NCBI GenBank assembly: GCA_003532515.1
Contig: DOEX01000043.1
Location: 1 to 5,340 of the forward strand
From: Anaerolineaceae bacterium
Lineage (GTDB): Bacteria > Chloroflexota > Anaerolineae > Anaerolineales > Anaerolineaceae
DNA: 5,340 bases
Direction: 5' to 3'
Below, one piece after another: positions 1 through 5,283 of the stretch. Made by a program: the position numbers and the translations under genes. Each line of letters opens with the position of its first letter. Position 1 is the first letter of the stretch. The notes under the pieces are model-generated. The model ran no database searches and was not told the origin of the DNA. It saw nothing but the letters and a program-made list of their open reading frames with translations.

Positions 1-725
1 TCAACCCGCACCTGGTTTTCGTACTGCCAGGCGTAATCGTCATAGACGAGCGCTTTGGTGACCTTCGCCTGGATTTCAGCCTGGCTGAGTTGGGCAATCT
101 GCTCTTTGGTTAACTGCAATTTCATTTCAGCTTCTACCGGCACTACCCTTGGAGTCTGGTTCCAGGCCGGTCCAGCAAGGTGATGACCATGGAAAAGCAA
201 AGAAACTACCGGCACCTGCAGGTATTTGAGCATTTTCCCGAGAGATTCGGGCAAAACAGAGTTGGTACCGATGTGAGAATAGCGCGCCTCGGGGTAATAG
301 ACCACGATCTGACCCTGATCGAGCAGGCGGCTGGTCTGGCGGATCAGGTCGATATCGTTGACAAACTTGCGTTTACTGATGCAGCCGACCATGCGCATAA
401 GGCCCTCACGTCCGATGAAGCCATCCAGCGCGACCACGTAATTGGCACGGCGCGGGAAGAGAGCGGCAGTCATGATCTTAAAATCAAGGAAGCTGTTGTG
501 GTTGCAGAGCATGATGTAGGGCGGCTTGACACCCTGCAGGTCGCGGGTGATCTTGGATTTGTGTTTCCAGACATCGGGGAAGCTAAGCGCCCAGGCGACT
601 GGTGACAGGTAGCGCGCCTGCGGTTTGACCGGTTTGGCGAAATCGTAACGCGGAAAATCCGCGATTTTGGTGTTTTGAAGGTCAGGATTATAAAAAGCCA
701 TGACGTTGTTGCTGAAAATGCCCAT
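1..725 (-). CDS. PlsC-family glycerophospholipid acyltransferase, C-terminus beyond the window edge
   Basis: Seen: an open minus-strand frame from an ATG at 725 runs without a stop to the window edge (241 residues plus two bases of the next codon). Residues 74-82 read CNHNSFLDF, giving the catalytic HX4D pair His76 and Asp81. The block around 113-120 (GCISKRKF) fits the second acyltransferase motif. Residues 143-150 (YYPEARYS) take the place of the family's FPEGTRS, with Glu146 kept. VPVVSLLFHG (171-180) fits block IV. The ATG is favoured by an AAAGGG ribosome binding site 7 nt upstream. Known of the family: these membrane-associated enzymes move an acyl group from acyl-ACP or acyl-CoA to lysophosphatidate or a related lysolipid in phospholipid synthesis. 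There is no obvious membrane helix in the visible part. The text near the edge (YDDYAWQYEN) suggests that a further C-terminal region follows. The exact substrate cannot be told. It is divergent from the bacterioferritin genes. Confidence 0.88.
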   Translation of the reverse strand, partial: MGIFSNNVMAFYNPDLQNTKIADFPRYDFAKPVKPQARYLSPVAWALSFPDVWKHKSKITRDLQGVKPPYIMLCNHNSFLDFKIMTAALFPRRANYVVALDGFIGREGLMRMVGCISKRKFVNDIDLIRQTSRLLDQGQIVVYYPEARYSHIGTNSVLPESLGKMLKYLQVPVVSLLFHGHHLAGPAWNQTPRVVPVEAEMKLQLTKEQIAQLSQAEIQAKVTKALVYDDYAWQYENQVRV

Positions 726-732
726 GATGATG

Positions 733-738
733 CCCTTT
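733..738 (-). promoter_or_regulatory. Ribosome binding site of the acyltransferase gene
   Basis: On the minus strand AAAGGG lies 7 nt before the ATG at 725. It fixes the start, because the reading frame stays open upstream to a stop at 771-773 but offers no other start with a ribosome binding site. Confidence 0.6.
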
Positions 739-756
739 TCGAAATTTATTGTATAG

Positions 757-785
757 ATATTACAGGATAGTTAACAAAAGCACAA
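757..785 (-). promoter_or_regulatory. Candidate sigma70-type promoter of the acyltransferase gene
   Basis: Read on the minus strand, TTGTGC (785-780) and TAATAT (762-757) are separated by 17 nt, each matching the -35 and -10 consensus at four of six positions. The predicted start is some 25 nt upstream of the start codon. A second possible -10 (TATACAAT, 754-747) lies closer to the gene. Judged by eye only. Confidence 0.35.
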
Positions 786-811
786 GGAAATAGTTACGGA
801 GGTCATATTCC

Positions 812-892
812 ATGGCATGTGGCATTAGATGTTATTCCCTGCAAAAGAACAACAAAACGGGTCTGTATAACAACTGTTCCTTCCTGACGTAG
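812..892 (+). CDS. Candidate 26-residue cysteine-containing small protein or leader peptide
   Basis: Seen: GGAGG at 798-802 sits 9 nt before an ATG at 812. The frame encodes 26 residues, starting MACGIRCYSL, and ends with TAG at 890-892. It has three cysteines (3, 7 and 22), the first two spaced C-X3-C, no hydrophobic segment, and matches no family I recognise. It ends 68 nt before the first bacterioferritin gene and could be an upstream leader peptide, an independent small protein or a chance frame. A short frame with a good Shine-Dalgarno can arise by chance, so confidence is low. Confidence 0.22.
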   Translation: MACGIRCYSLQKNNKTGLYNNCSFLT

Positions 893-894
893 GT

Positions 895-924
895 TTGCGC
901 AAAATTGATTTGACGGGGTACAAT
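895..924 (+). promoter_or_regulatory. Candidate promoter of the bacterioferritin pair
   Basis: TACAAT (919-924) matches a -10 box at five of six positions, and TTGCGC (895-900) is a weak -35 at 18 nt. An alternative is TTGACG (910-915, five of six) with a poor -10 (TTTACA, 934-939). Neither pair is complete, so the exact promoter is uncertain, but both place the transcript start just before the gene and next to the palindrome at 923-946. Confidence 0.3.
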
Positions 925-946
925 TAGGTTGGATTTACAACCAAAT
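923..946 (+). promoter_or_regulatory. 24-bp imperfect palindrome, possible operator of the bacterioferritin genes
   Basis: Nine-base arms (ATTAGGTTG and CAACCAAAT) pair at eight of nine positions around a six-base centre (GATTTA). The element ends 2 nt before the AAAGGAG ribosome binding site (949-955) and overlaps the candidate -10 or transcript start, which is where a dimeric repressor would act. It does not match the Fur or PerR box consensus that I know. It could instead act as an RNA hairpin near the ribosome binding site. Confidence 0.35.
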
Positions 947-960
947 ATAAAGGAGAAAAA

Positions 961-1431
961 ATGAAAGGTAAAACTGAAATTATCGACAGCCTCAATTTCC
1001 TGTTAAGAGACGAACTGACCGCCGTCAATCAATACTTTGTTCACGCAGAAATGTGTGCCGACTGGGGCTACGAAAGCCTGCACGAGTCAATTGAAAAACG
1101 CTCGATCGACGAGATGAAACACGCAGAACACCTGATCGCCCGCATTTTGTTCCTCGAGGGTACCCCCGTTGTCAACAAACTCAACCCGATCCACATCGCT
1201 GACAACGTTGCAGCCATGTTTGAAAACGACCGCAAAGCCGAATTGGGCGCCATCGCTGAATACAACAAAGCCATCAGGATGGCAGCCGAGATGGCTGATA
1301 ACGGCACCAAGAAGTTCCTCGATACGATTCTCAAGGACGAAGAGGATCATCTCGATTACATTGAATCTCAGCTCGACCAGATCGAACAGATGGGCATCGA
1401 AAGCTATCTGACGACCATCACAAAGGAATAG
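961..1431 (+). CDS. bfr: Bacterioferritin, first of a tandem pair
   Basis: A 156-residue four-helix ferritin-like protein, the usual bacterioferritin length, colinear with E. coli Bfr. All diiron ferroxidase ligands are present at standard numbering: Glu18, Glu51, His54, Glu94, Glu127 and His130, plus Tyr25. Met52, the ligand that binds heme b between two subunits, is also present. Known of the family: 24 subunits form a hollow cytoplasmic shell that oxidises Fe2+ with O2 or H2O2 and stores it as a ferric mineral; the heme aids iron release. The E. coli inner-surface iron site (His46/Asp50) is half kept: position 46 is Lys and 50 is Asp. The start has a strong AAAGGAG site (949-955) five bases upstream. 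The second bacterioferritin gene follows after 9 nt, so the two are surely co-transcribed and may co-assemble. Confidence 0.96.
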   Translation: MKGKTEIIDSLNFLLRDELTAVNQYFVHAEMCADWGYESLHESIEKRSIDEMKHAEHLIARILFLEGTPVVNKLNPIHIADNVAAMFENDRKAELGAIAEYNKAIRMAAEMADNGTKKFLDTILKDEEDHLDYIESQLDQIEQMGIESYLTTITKE

Positions 1432-1440
1432 GGTGAGAAC

Positions 1441-1905
1441 ATGAAAACCAACGAAACTGTTATCGCGACCCTGAACGGGTTATTAAAAGAAGAACTGACC
1501 GCCATCAACCAATACATGGTGCATGCCGAAATGGCTGACGACTGGGGCTATCAAGCTTTCGCAAAAGTAGAAGAGCACACCGCCATCCAGGAAATGAAGC
1601 ACGCTGAAGAATTGATCGCGCGGATTTTGTTTTTGGGCGGCAAACCGATCGTCTCTGAGATGAGTAACATCCGCATCGGCAAAGACCTGCCCAGCATGCT
1701 GGAAAACGATCGTGCGCTGGAACAGGGCGGCATCGACGGTTACAACGCAGGCATCAAAGTAATGGTGGAAGAGAAGGATAACGGATCCAAGCAGTTGCTG
1801 GAAGGTATCCTGGAGCAAGAAGAAGCTCATATCGATTATTTCGAAGAGCAGTTGGGTCAGATCGAGCAGATGGGCTTGCCCTACTACCTGACCACGATCA
1901 AGTAA
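1441..1905 (+). CDS. bfr: Bacterioferritin, second of a tandem pair
   Basis: A 154-residue paralogue of the preceding gene; an ungapped hand alignment gives about 82 identical residues of 154 (~53%). Ferroxidase ligands Glu18, Tyr25, Glu51, His54, Glu94, Glu127 and His130 and the heme ligand Met52 are all present, so it should be active on its own, unlike some paired bacterioferritins in which one subunit has lost a site. At the inner-surface iron site it has His46 but Gln50, the reverse of its neighbour. The cytoplasmic function would be iron oxidation, storage and release in a 24-mer, homomeric or mixed. The ribosome binding site is modest (GGTGAG in the 9-nt gap), and translational coupling to the first gene is likely. 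The unit ends in the terminator at 1927-1975. Confidence 0.96.
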   Translation: MKTNETVIATLNGLLKEELTAINQYMVHAEMADDWGYQAFAKVEEHTAIQEMKHAEELIARILFLGGKPIVSEMSNIRIGKDLPSMLENDRALEQGGIDGYNAGIKVMVEEKDNGSKQLLEGILEQEEAHIDYFEEQLGQIEQMGLPYYLTTIK

Positions 1906-1926
1906 GTAAGTTTTGTAGTTTTTTGT

Positions 1927-1975
1927 AAGCCGGGTTACCTTTGCCTGCCCTGGTAAGGGTCAACCCGGTTTTTTT
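1927..1975 (+). terminator. Intrinsic terminator of the bacterioferritin operon
   Basis: CCGGGTT (1930-1936) pairs with AACCCGG (1962-1968). The stem continues inward as ACCTTT (1937-1942) with AAGGGT (1955-1960, one G-T pair) past a single bulged C, leaving a 12-nt loop. Seven T residues follow (1969-1975). It starts about 20 nt after the second bacterioferritin stop codon and is a textbook rho-independent terminator. Confidence 0.88.
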
Positions 1976-1982
1976 CTGTCGG

Positions 1983-2135
1983 CTTTGTAGGGAACGGACA
2001 CCCAACTGTTCCAAAAAGTAAGATTGCCACACCTGCCTCACCGCATCACCACGGTCACTGCGAGACCTTTTGCCATCGTGACTTGAGAGTTGGTGTGAGT
2101 TGGGCTGGCAAAAGGTCGTGGCAGTCTGCAGTTTT
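1983..2135 (+). repeat. Intergenic direct repeat, copy 1 (~153 bp)
   Basis: The segment recurs at 2325-2478. The 100-bp core (2036-2135) differs from copy 2 at one base (C at 2117, T at 2460). The first 35 bp (from 1983) match at 31 positions, and the ~18 bp between are diverged. It lacks a plausible gene: the open frames over it change with the repeat and carry no recognisable domain. It may be a non-autonomous mobile element or a structured intergenic repeat. No target-site duplication is clear. Confidence 0.85.
2057..2125 (+). repeat. Long inverted repeat (hairpin) inside repeat copy 1
   Basis: GACCTTTTGCC (2064-2074) is perfectly complementary to GGCAAAAGGTC (2107-2117). After a small internal loop the stem resumes with ACTGC (2057-2061) and GCAGT (2121-2125). 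The loop is 32 nt. There is no T-tract afterwards, so it is not a typical terminator. Confidence 0.75.
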
Positions 2136-2324
2136 GTGTTGGTATTAAACGACAGCAAACAGGGAATGGCACCACCCTCACCCCGGTGCGCCCCAAAATA
2201 AGGGCTACCGAACCAGCCTTTGGCTGGACTTCGCCTCCCCTCCCTTCCACTGTGTTACAGGGATCTTCGACCGCAAGCGGAGGAGGGCATAATAATTTCC
2301 GCATCTGAACCCGTCTTTTTTTGC
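2136..2324. other. Non-coding spacer between the two repeat copies
   Basis: No credible gene is seen here. The segment holds a perfect small hairpin (CCAGCC 2213-2218, loop TTT, GGCTGG 2222-2227) and C-rich text beginning CCCTCACCCCGG that resembles intergenic repeat debris. The minus-strand frames crossing it overlap each other and run into the repeats. It is about 190 bp and could be the body of a composite element bounded by the two repeat copies. Confidence 0.4.
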
Positions 2325-2478
2325 CTTTGTAGGTAACGGATAACCAACCGTTCCAAAAAATGCAGGCCCCCACGCCGACCTCACCGCATCACCACGGTCA
2401 CTGCGAGACCTTTTGCCATCGTGACTTGAGAGTTGGTGTGAGTTGGGCTGGCAAAAGGTTGTGGCAGTCTGCAGTTTT
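2325..2478 (+). repeat. Intergenic direct repeat, copy 2 (~154 bp)
   Basis: Second copy of the element at 1983-2135, in the same orientation, with the core (2379-2478) displaced by 343 bp. The single core difference (T at 2460) falls in the hairpin stem, where the RNA pair changes from G-C to G-U and pairing is kept. The first 35 bp carry four changes. Confidence 0.85.
2400..2468 (+). repeat. Long inverted repeat (hairpin) inside repeat copy 2
   Basis: Same structure as in copy 1. GACCTTTTGCC (2407-2417) pairs with GGCAAAAGGTT (2450-2460), the last pair being G-T, and an outer ACTGC/GCAGT stem (2400-2404, 2464-2468) closes it. Confidence 0.72.
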
Positions 2479-2498
2479 AGTTTGGTTTTGAATTGGTA

Positions 2499-2537
2499 AT
2501 TGCCACAGTCGCTACGCACGCAAGCAGTCGCAATGAC
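2499..2537 (-). repeat. Degenerate short intergenic repeat of the 'GTCATTGCGA' type
   Basis: Read on the minus strand this stretch begins GTCATTGCGA and ends TGTGGCAAT, a layout I recall from dispersed palindromic intergenic repeats of many bacteria. Copy 1 has the related ATTGCCACA (from 2025) and both copies carry GTCACTGCGAG, suggesting one repeat family. CAGTCGC also occurs twice within it. Family membership is from memory and unverified. Confidence 0.35.
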
Positions 2538-2642
2538 AAGATTTCAGGATAGCTTTGCACTCCGGGTCCGACCCGAACTTGCTAAGGTTCGCAACCACAT
2601 CAATTCGTATGACTACGCGCAATTTCAAGCGTCAATGCTCAT

Positions 2643-2668
2643 TTTTTGAGTATTCAATTTCTCAAAAA
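2643..2668 (+). repeat. AT-rich inverted repeat upstream of the cytochrome promoter
   Basis: TTTTTGAG (2643-2650) and CTCAAAAA (2661-2668) form a perfect 8-bp inverted repeat around a 10-nt centre, about 50 bp upstream of the -35 box at 2718. It could be a regulator site. It is too AT-rich for a convincing terminator, and no gene ends just before it. The rest of 2538-2717 shows only a small CGGGT/ACCCG hairpin (2563-2575). Confidence 0.35.
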
Positions 2669-2717
2669 TTTCGCTATTTTTATCACACAACAGCTTTCCC
2701 CGTTTCGAAGTTTGGCA

Positions 2718-2745
2718 TTGACACATAATTCACAACCTGTATAAT
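2718..2745 (+). promoter_or_regulatory. Consensus sigma70-type promoter of the cytochrome-reductase operon
   Basis: TTGACA (2718-2723) and TATAAT (2740-2745) both match the consensus perfectly with a 16-bp spacer. The transcript would start near 2752, leaving a leader of about 33 nt that contains the GGAG ribosome binding site (2773-2776, 8 nt before the ATG). It implies high or constitutive housekeeping transcription unless a repressor acts. Confidence 0.82.
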
Positions 2746-2784
2746 AAAACTAAACTTATTTATCTCATTTCTGGAGAATAGCCA

Positions 2785-3912
2785 ATGAACCAACGAAATT
2801 TTGTCATAGTTTTAGTACTAATCGCAGCTTTGTTAGCTGGTTGGATGTTCTATACCTCCCAACAAGCTGTACAGGCGGAACCAATTTCGGAAATCACCAC
2901 CAAATACTGGAATTCAGGTCATGCGGATGCCGAATCTGAAGCCTTCACCCATTGGAATGAAGATGAACCAGCCGAAATTCCTCCGGTGTGCGCACGCTGC
3001 CACAGCACTTCTGGTTTCATCGATTTCGTCGGTGCCGATGGCTCTGAAGCTGGTAAAGTGGACATGCCAGGCGAAATCAACGACCCGATCAATTGCACCG
3101 CCTGCCATAACGATGCCGCCCACGCGCTGGACGCTGTCTCCTTCCCCTCCGGTACCGAAGTGACCGGAACCGGTGTGAATTCGGTTTGTATGTCCTGCCA
3201 TGGCGCCATGTCGGCTGGTACAGACGTCGATAAAGCCACCGAAGGCAAAGAAGCCGACACTCCAATGGCTGATTCCAGCCTGATGGGACCCCATTACTTC
3301 CATGCTGCCGCTGTCCACCAGGGCGCGGATGCTGGCGTTGGCTACCAGTATGAAGGCAAAACCTACGTGGGCGCCTTCGAACACGCCGAGACCGTCAATT
3401 CCTGCACGGAATGCCACGATCCCCACTCCCTGCACACCCAGTCTGTCCCCAATTCGGACGCCAATCTTTGCTCTCCCTGCCACTCCAATGTCTCCGGTTT
3501 TGCAGATTACCGCAAAGTGACTATGTCTAAGGTAGACTATGACGGCGACGGAGCCGTTGAGCCCGTTTTTGATGAAATCGAAGGTCTGAAAGCCGTTCTC
3601 TACGATGCCCTGAATAAGTACTCCCAGGCTGTCACTGACACTGGCTTCGGCTTCAAATTTGATTCTTATCCCTACGCCTTCATCGACACCAACAAAGATG
3701 GCGCTATCGACGAGAGCGAAGGCATCTTCCCCAACAAGTATGCCACCTTCACTCCCCGCATGCAAAAAGCCGCCTTCAATTACATGTTTGTCCAGAAAGA
3801 ACCCGCGGCTTACCTTCACAATGCCAAATATGTTCTTCAACTGTTGTTTGACTCAATTGAGGACCTCTCCGCTGTCAGCGGTGTGACCACCCAAGGTCTG
3901 ACCCGACCTTAG
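2785..3912 (+). CDS. Secreted pentaheme c-type cytochrome with EF-hand-like calcium loops
   Basis: 375 residues. An N-terminal hydrophobic run (about 7-25) ends in a signal-peptidase-like AVQA site at 31, so the protein is probably exported; the uncleaved helix could instead anchor it. Five CXXCH motifs covalently bind heme c: residues 69-73 (CARCH), 104-108 (CTACH), 135-139 (CMSCH), 207-211 (CTECH) and 229-233 (CSPCH). Spare histidines (46, 56, 113, 170, 173, 178, 200, 214, 217) could be distal ligands. After the hemes comes DYDGDG (251-256) and then a full EF-hand loop DTNKDGAIDESE (301-312), suggesting bound calcium. The C-terminal region (about 320-365) is helical and ends in a conserved-looking segment. 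It would act as a periplasmic or extracellular electron carrier. The reductase gene follows after 39 nt and is the likely partner. It is of multiheme cytochrome type; the redox partner and final acceptor are unknown. Confidence 0.9.
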   Translation: MNQRNFVIVLVLIAALLAGWMFYTSQQAVQAEPISEITTKYWNSGHADAESEAFTHWNEDEPAEIPPVCARCHSTSGFIDFVGADGSEAGKVDMPGEINDPINCTACHNDAAHALDAVSFPSGTEVTGTGVNSVCMSCHGAMSAGTDVDKATEGKEADTPMADSSLMGPHYFHAAAVHQGADAGVGYQYEGKTYVGAFEHAETVNSCTECHDPHSLHTQSVPNSDANLCSPCHSNVSGFADYRKVTMSKVDYDGDGAVEPVFDEIEGLKAVLYDALNKYSQAVTDTGFGFKFDSYPYAFIDTNKDGAIDESEGIFPNKYATFTPRMQKAAFNYMFVQKEPAAYLHNAKYVLQLLFDSIEDLSAVSGVTTQGLTRP

Positions 3913-3951
3913 GGTCTGGTCTCATAATTTGGACACAAGAAGGCGAAACAC

Positions 3952-5277
3952 ATGAGCCCAACAAACAAAAGAAAACTATTCTACACAATCTACTTTACGC
4001 TGGTGCTGCTTCCCGCGATAGCCATGCTACTTTCAGGCTATTTGCGCGGAGGTGAAAACCTGATCCGTGACCTTGCCGTCTTCCTCGGTTTTATTGGAAT
4101 GTCGCTGGCTGGAATTCAACTGATTTCCATCGGTCGCATCCACTGGCTGGCAGACGCGCTTGACTTGGATAAAGTCTACAACAACCACCACTGGGTGTCA
4201 CTTTTATCCGTTTTGCTGATCATTGCACACTTCATGCTGCTCAGCTTTTACAACCCGATCATCGCCGGCTTTTTGAATATCTTCAAGGCGCCCTGGATGA
4301 TCGCCGCCGGTTCCATCGGTCTGTTTGGACTGCTGCTCATCGGCATCACTTCCGTACTACGTAAGTCGTTTAAAATGGATTACCGCTACTGGCTGTTTAT
4401 CCACGACATTCTGACCATCATCATCCTTACCTTCGGCATGATCCACCTTTTCAAAGTTGGCTATTACACCAGCCATCCCTTTATGAAGGCGATCTGGATC
4501 TTCGAAATTGCTGTCTGGGTAGTCGCTTTTGCCTACATTCGCATCATCCGACCCATTCGAATAGGTCAGAAACCCTACATGGTCGAATCTGTGGTGGGCG
4601 AATCTGCTGATACCTACACCCTCACACTGGTTCCAGACGGTCACGATGGCGTGTCCTTCGAAGCCGGACAGGTTGCCTGGATCAGTACCGGTCCATCACC
4701 TTTTAATTTACATCGCAACCCCTTCTCCTATTCCGGTAGTTCTGAAGCACCTGGTGGCGCTATTCGCTTCTCGATCAAGAATTTAGGCGATTTCACCTCC
4801 ACCGTGCCCCATATGCAAAAAGGTCAGCGCGTTTACGTGGACGGTCCTTATGGCACCTTCAACCTGGAAGATCCGCGCATGCAGAAGGGTCTGGTGTTGA
4901 TTGCGGGTGGTATCGGTCTGGCTCCAGTGATGAGCATCCTCAATACCCTGGCGGACCGCGGCGACAAACGCCCTGCCTATGTTTTCTACGGTGATTTCAA
5001 CGAAGATACAGCCCTTTATGCCGATGAATTTGAGCAGTTGAAGCCCAAACTCAACATGGCGTTTGTCCAGGTTTTGGAAAAACCGCTGCAAGACGACTAC
5101 CCCCATCAAGGGTACATCACCAAGGATGTCATGCTCGAGCACCTGCCCCAAAACTACAACGAACTGTTTTACTTCGTTTGCGGTCCAGCAGCCATGCTAA
5201 GAGCTGTTGAGAAACACTTCGATGCGATGGGCATCTCTGATTCCCAGATCCACGAAGAAAACTACACAATGGCGTAA
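3952..5277 (+). CDS. NOX/ferric-reductase-like flavocytochrome b (six-helix heme domain plus FAD/NAD(P)H domain)
   Basis: 441 residues. Six hydrophobic helices lie at about 10-28, 39-60, 82-101, 115-136, 147-168 and 178-198. The third and fifth carry His79/His93 and His151/His165, each pair 14 apart, the pattern that binds two stacked b hemes in NADPH oxidases and ferric reductases. From about 205 follows a ferredoxin-reductase-type flavin domain: HRNPFSYSG (254-262) for FAD, RFSIKNLGDFT (272-282), then the nucleotide-binding site GGIGLAP (319-325) and CGP (410-412). Known of the family: cytoplasmic NAD(P)H reduces FAD and electrons cross the membrane to an outside acceptor. Here the acceptor is probably the multiheme cytochrome encoded 39 nt upstream. 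The start has AGAAGG (3938-3943) 8 nt upstream. NADH versus NADPH cannot be told. The C-terminus (HEENYTMA) lacks the usual terminal aromatic. Superoxide production is an alternative role. Confidence 0.9.
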   Translation: MSPTNKRKLFYTIYFTLVLLPAIAMLLSGYLRGGENLIRDLAVFLGFIGMSLAGIQLISIGRIHWLADALDLDKVYNNHHWVSLLSVLLIIAHFMLLSFYNPIIAGFLNIFKAPWMIAAGSIGLFGLLLIGITSVLRKSFKMDYRYWLFIHDILTIIILTFGMIHLFKVGYYTSHPFMKAIWIFEIAVWVVAFAYIRIIRPIRIGQKPYMVESVVGESADTYTLTLVPDGHDGVSFEAGQVAWISTGPSPFNLHRNPFSYSGSSEAPGGAIRFSIKNLGDFTSTVPHMQKGQRVYVDGPYGTFNLEDPRMQKGLVLIAGGIGLAPVMSILNTLADRGDKRPAYVFYGDFNEDTALYADEFEQLKPKLNMAFVQVLEKPLQDDYPHQGYITKDVMLEHLPQNYNELFYFVCGPAAMLRAVEKHFDAMGISDSQIHEENYTMA

Positions 5278-5283
5278 GCTTAT

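Noticed and set aside
180..605. 141-codon plus-strand open frame
   Set aside because: It is antisense to the PlsC-family gene, which carries HX4D and other family motifs and a ribosome binding site.
923..946. Fur or PerR box upstream of bfr
   Set aside because: The palindrome's GGTTG/CAACC arms do not resemble the known Fur or PerR consensus; it is kept only as an unassigned operator candidate.
1983..2478. CRISPR-like array
   Set aside because: Only two copies, each ~153 bp and widely spaced, with no short regular repeats or spacers and no cas genes.
1898..2519. Three overlapping minus-strand frames of 86-111 codons
   Set aside because: Their shared text comes from the duplicated 100-bp core read in the same frame; they overlap one another, have no known domain, and run over the hairpins.
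2643..2668. Intrinsic terminator
   Set aside because: The stem is AT-rich, no gene ends upstream within 700 bp and no clean T-tract follows the stem directly.
2914..3840. Long 308-codon open frame on the minus strand
   Set aside because: It is fully antisense to the pentaheme cytochrome, whose five CXXCH motifs, signal peptide, promoter and ribosome binding site are convincing; the antisense product has no recognisable domain.
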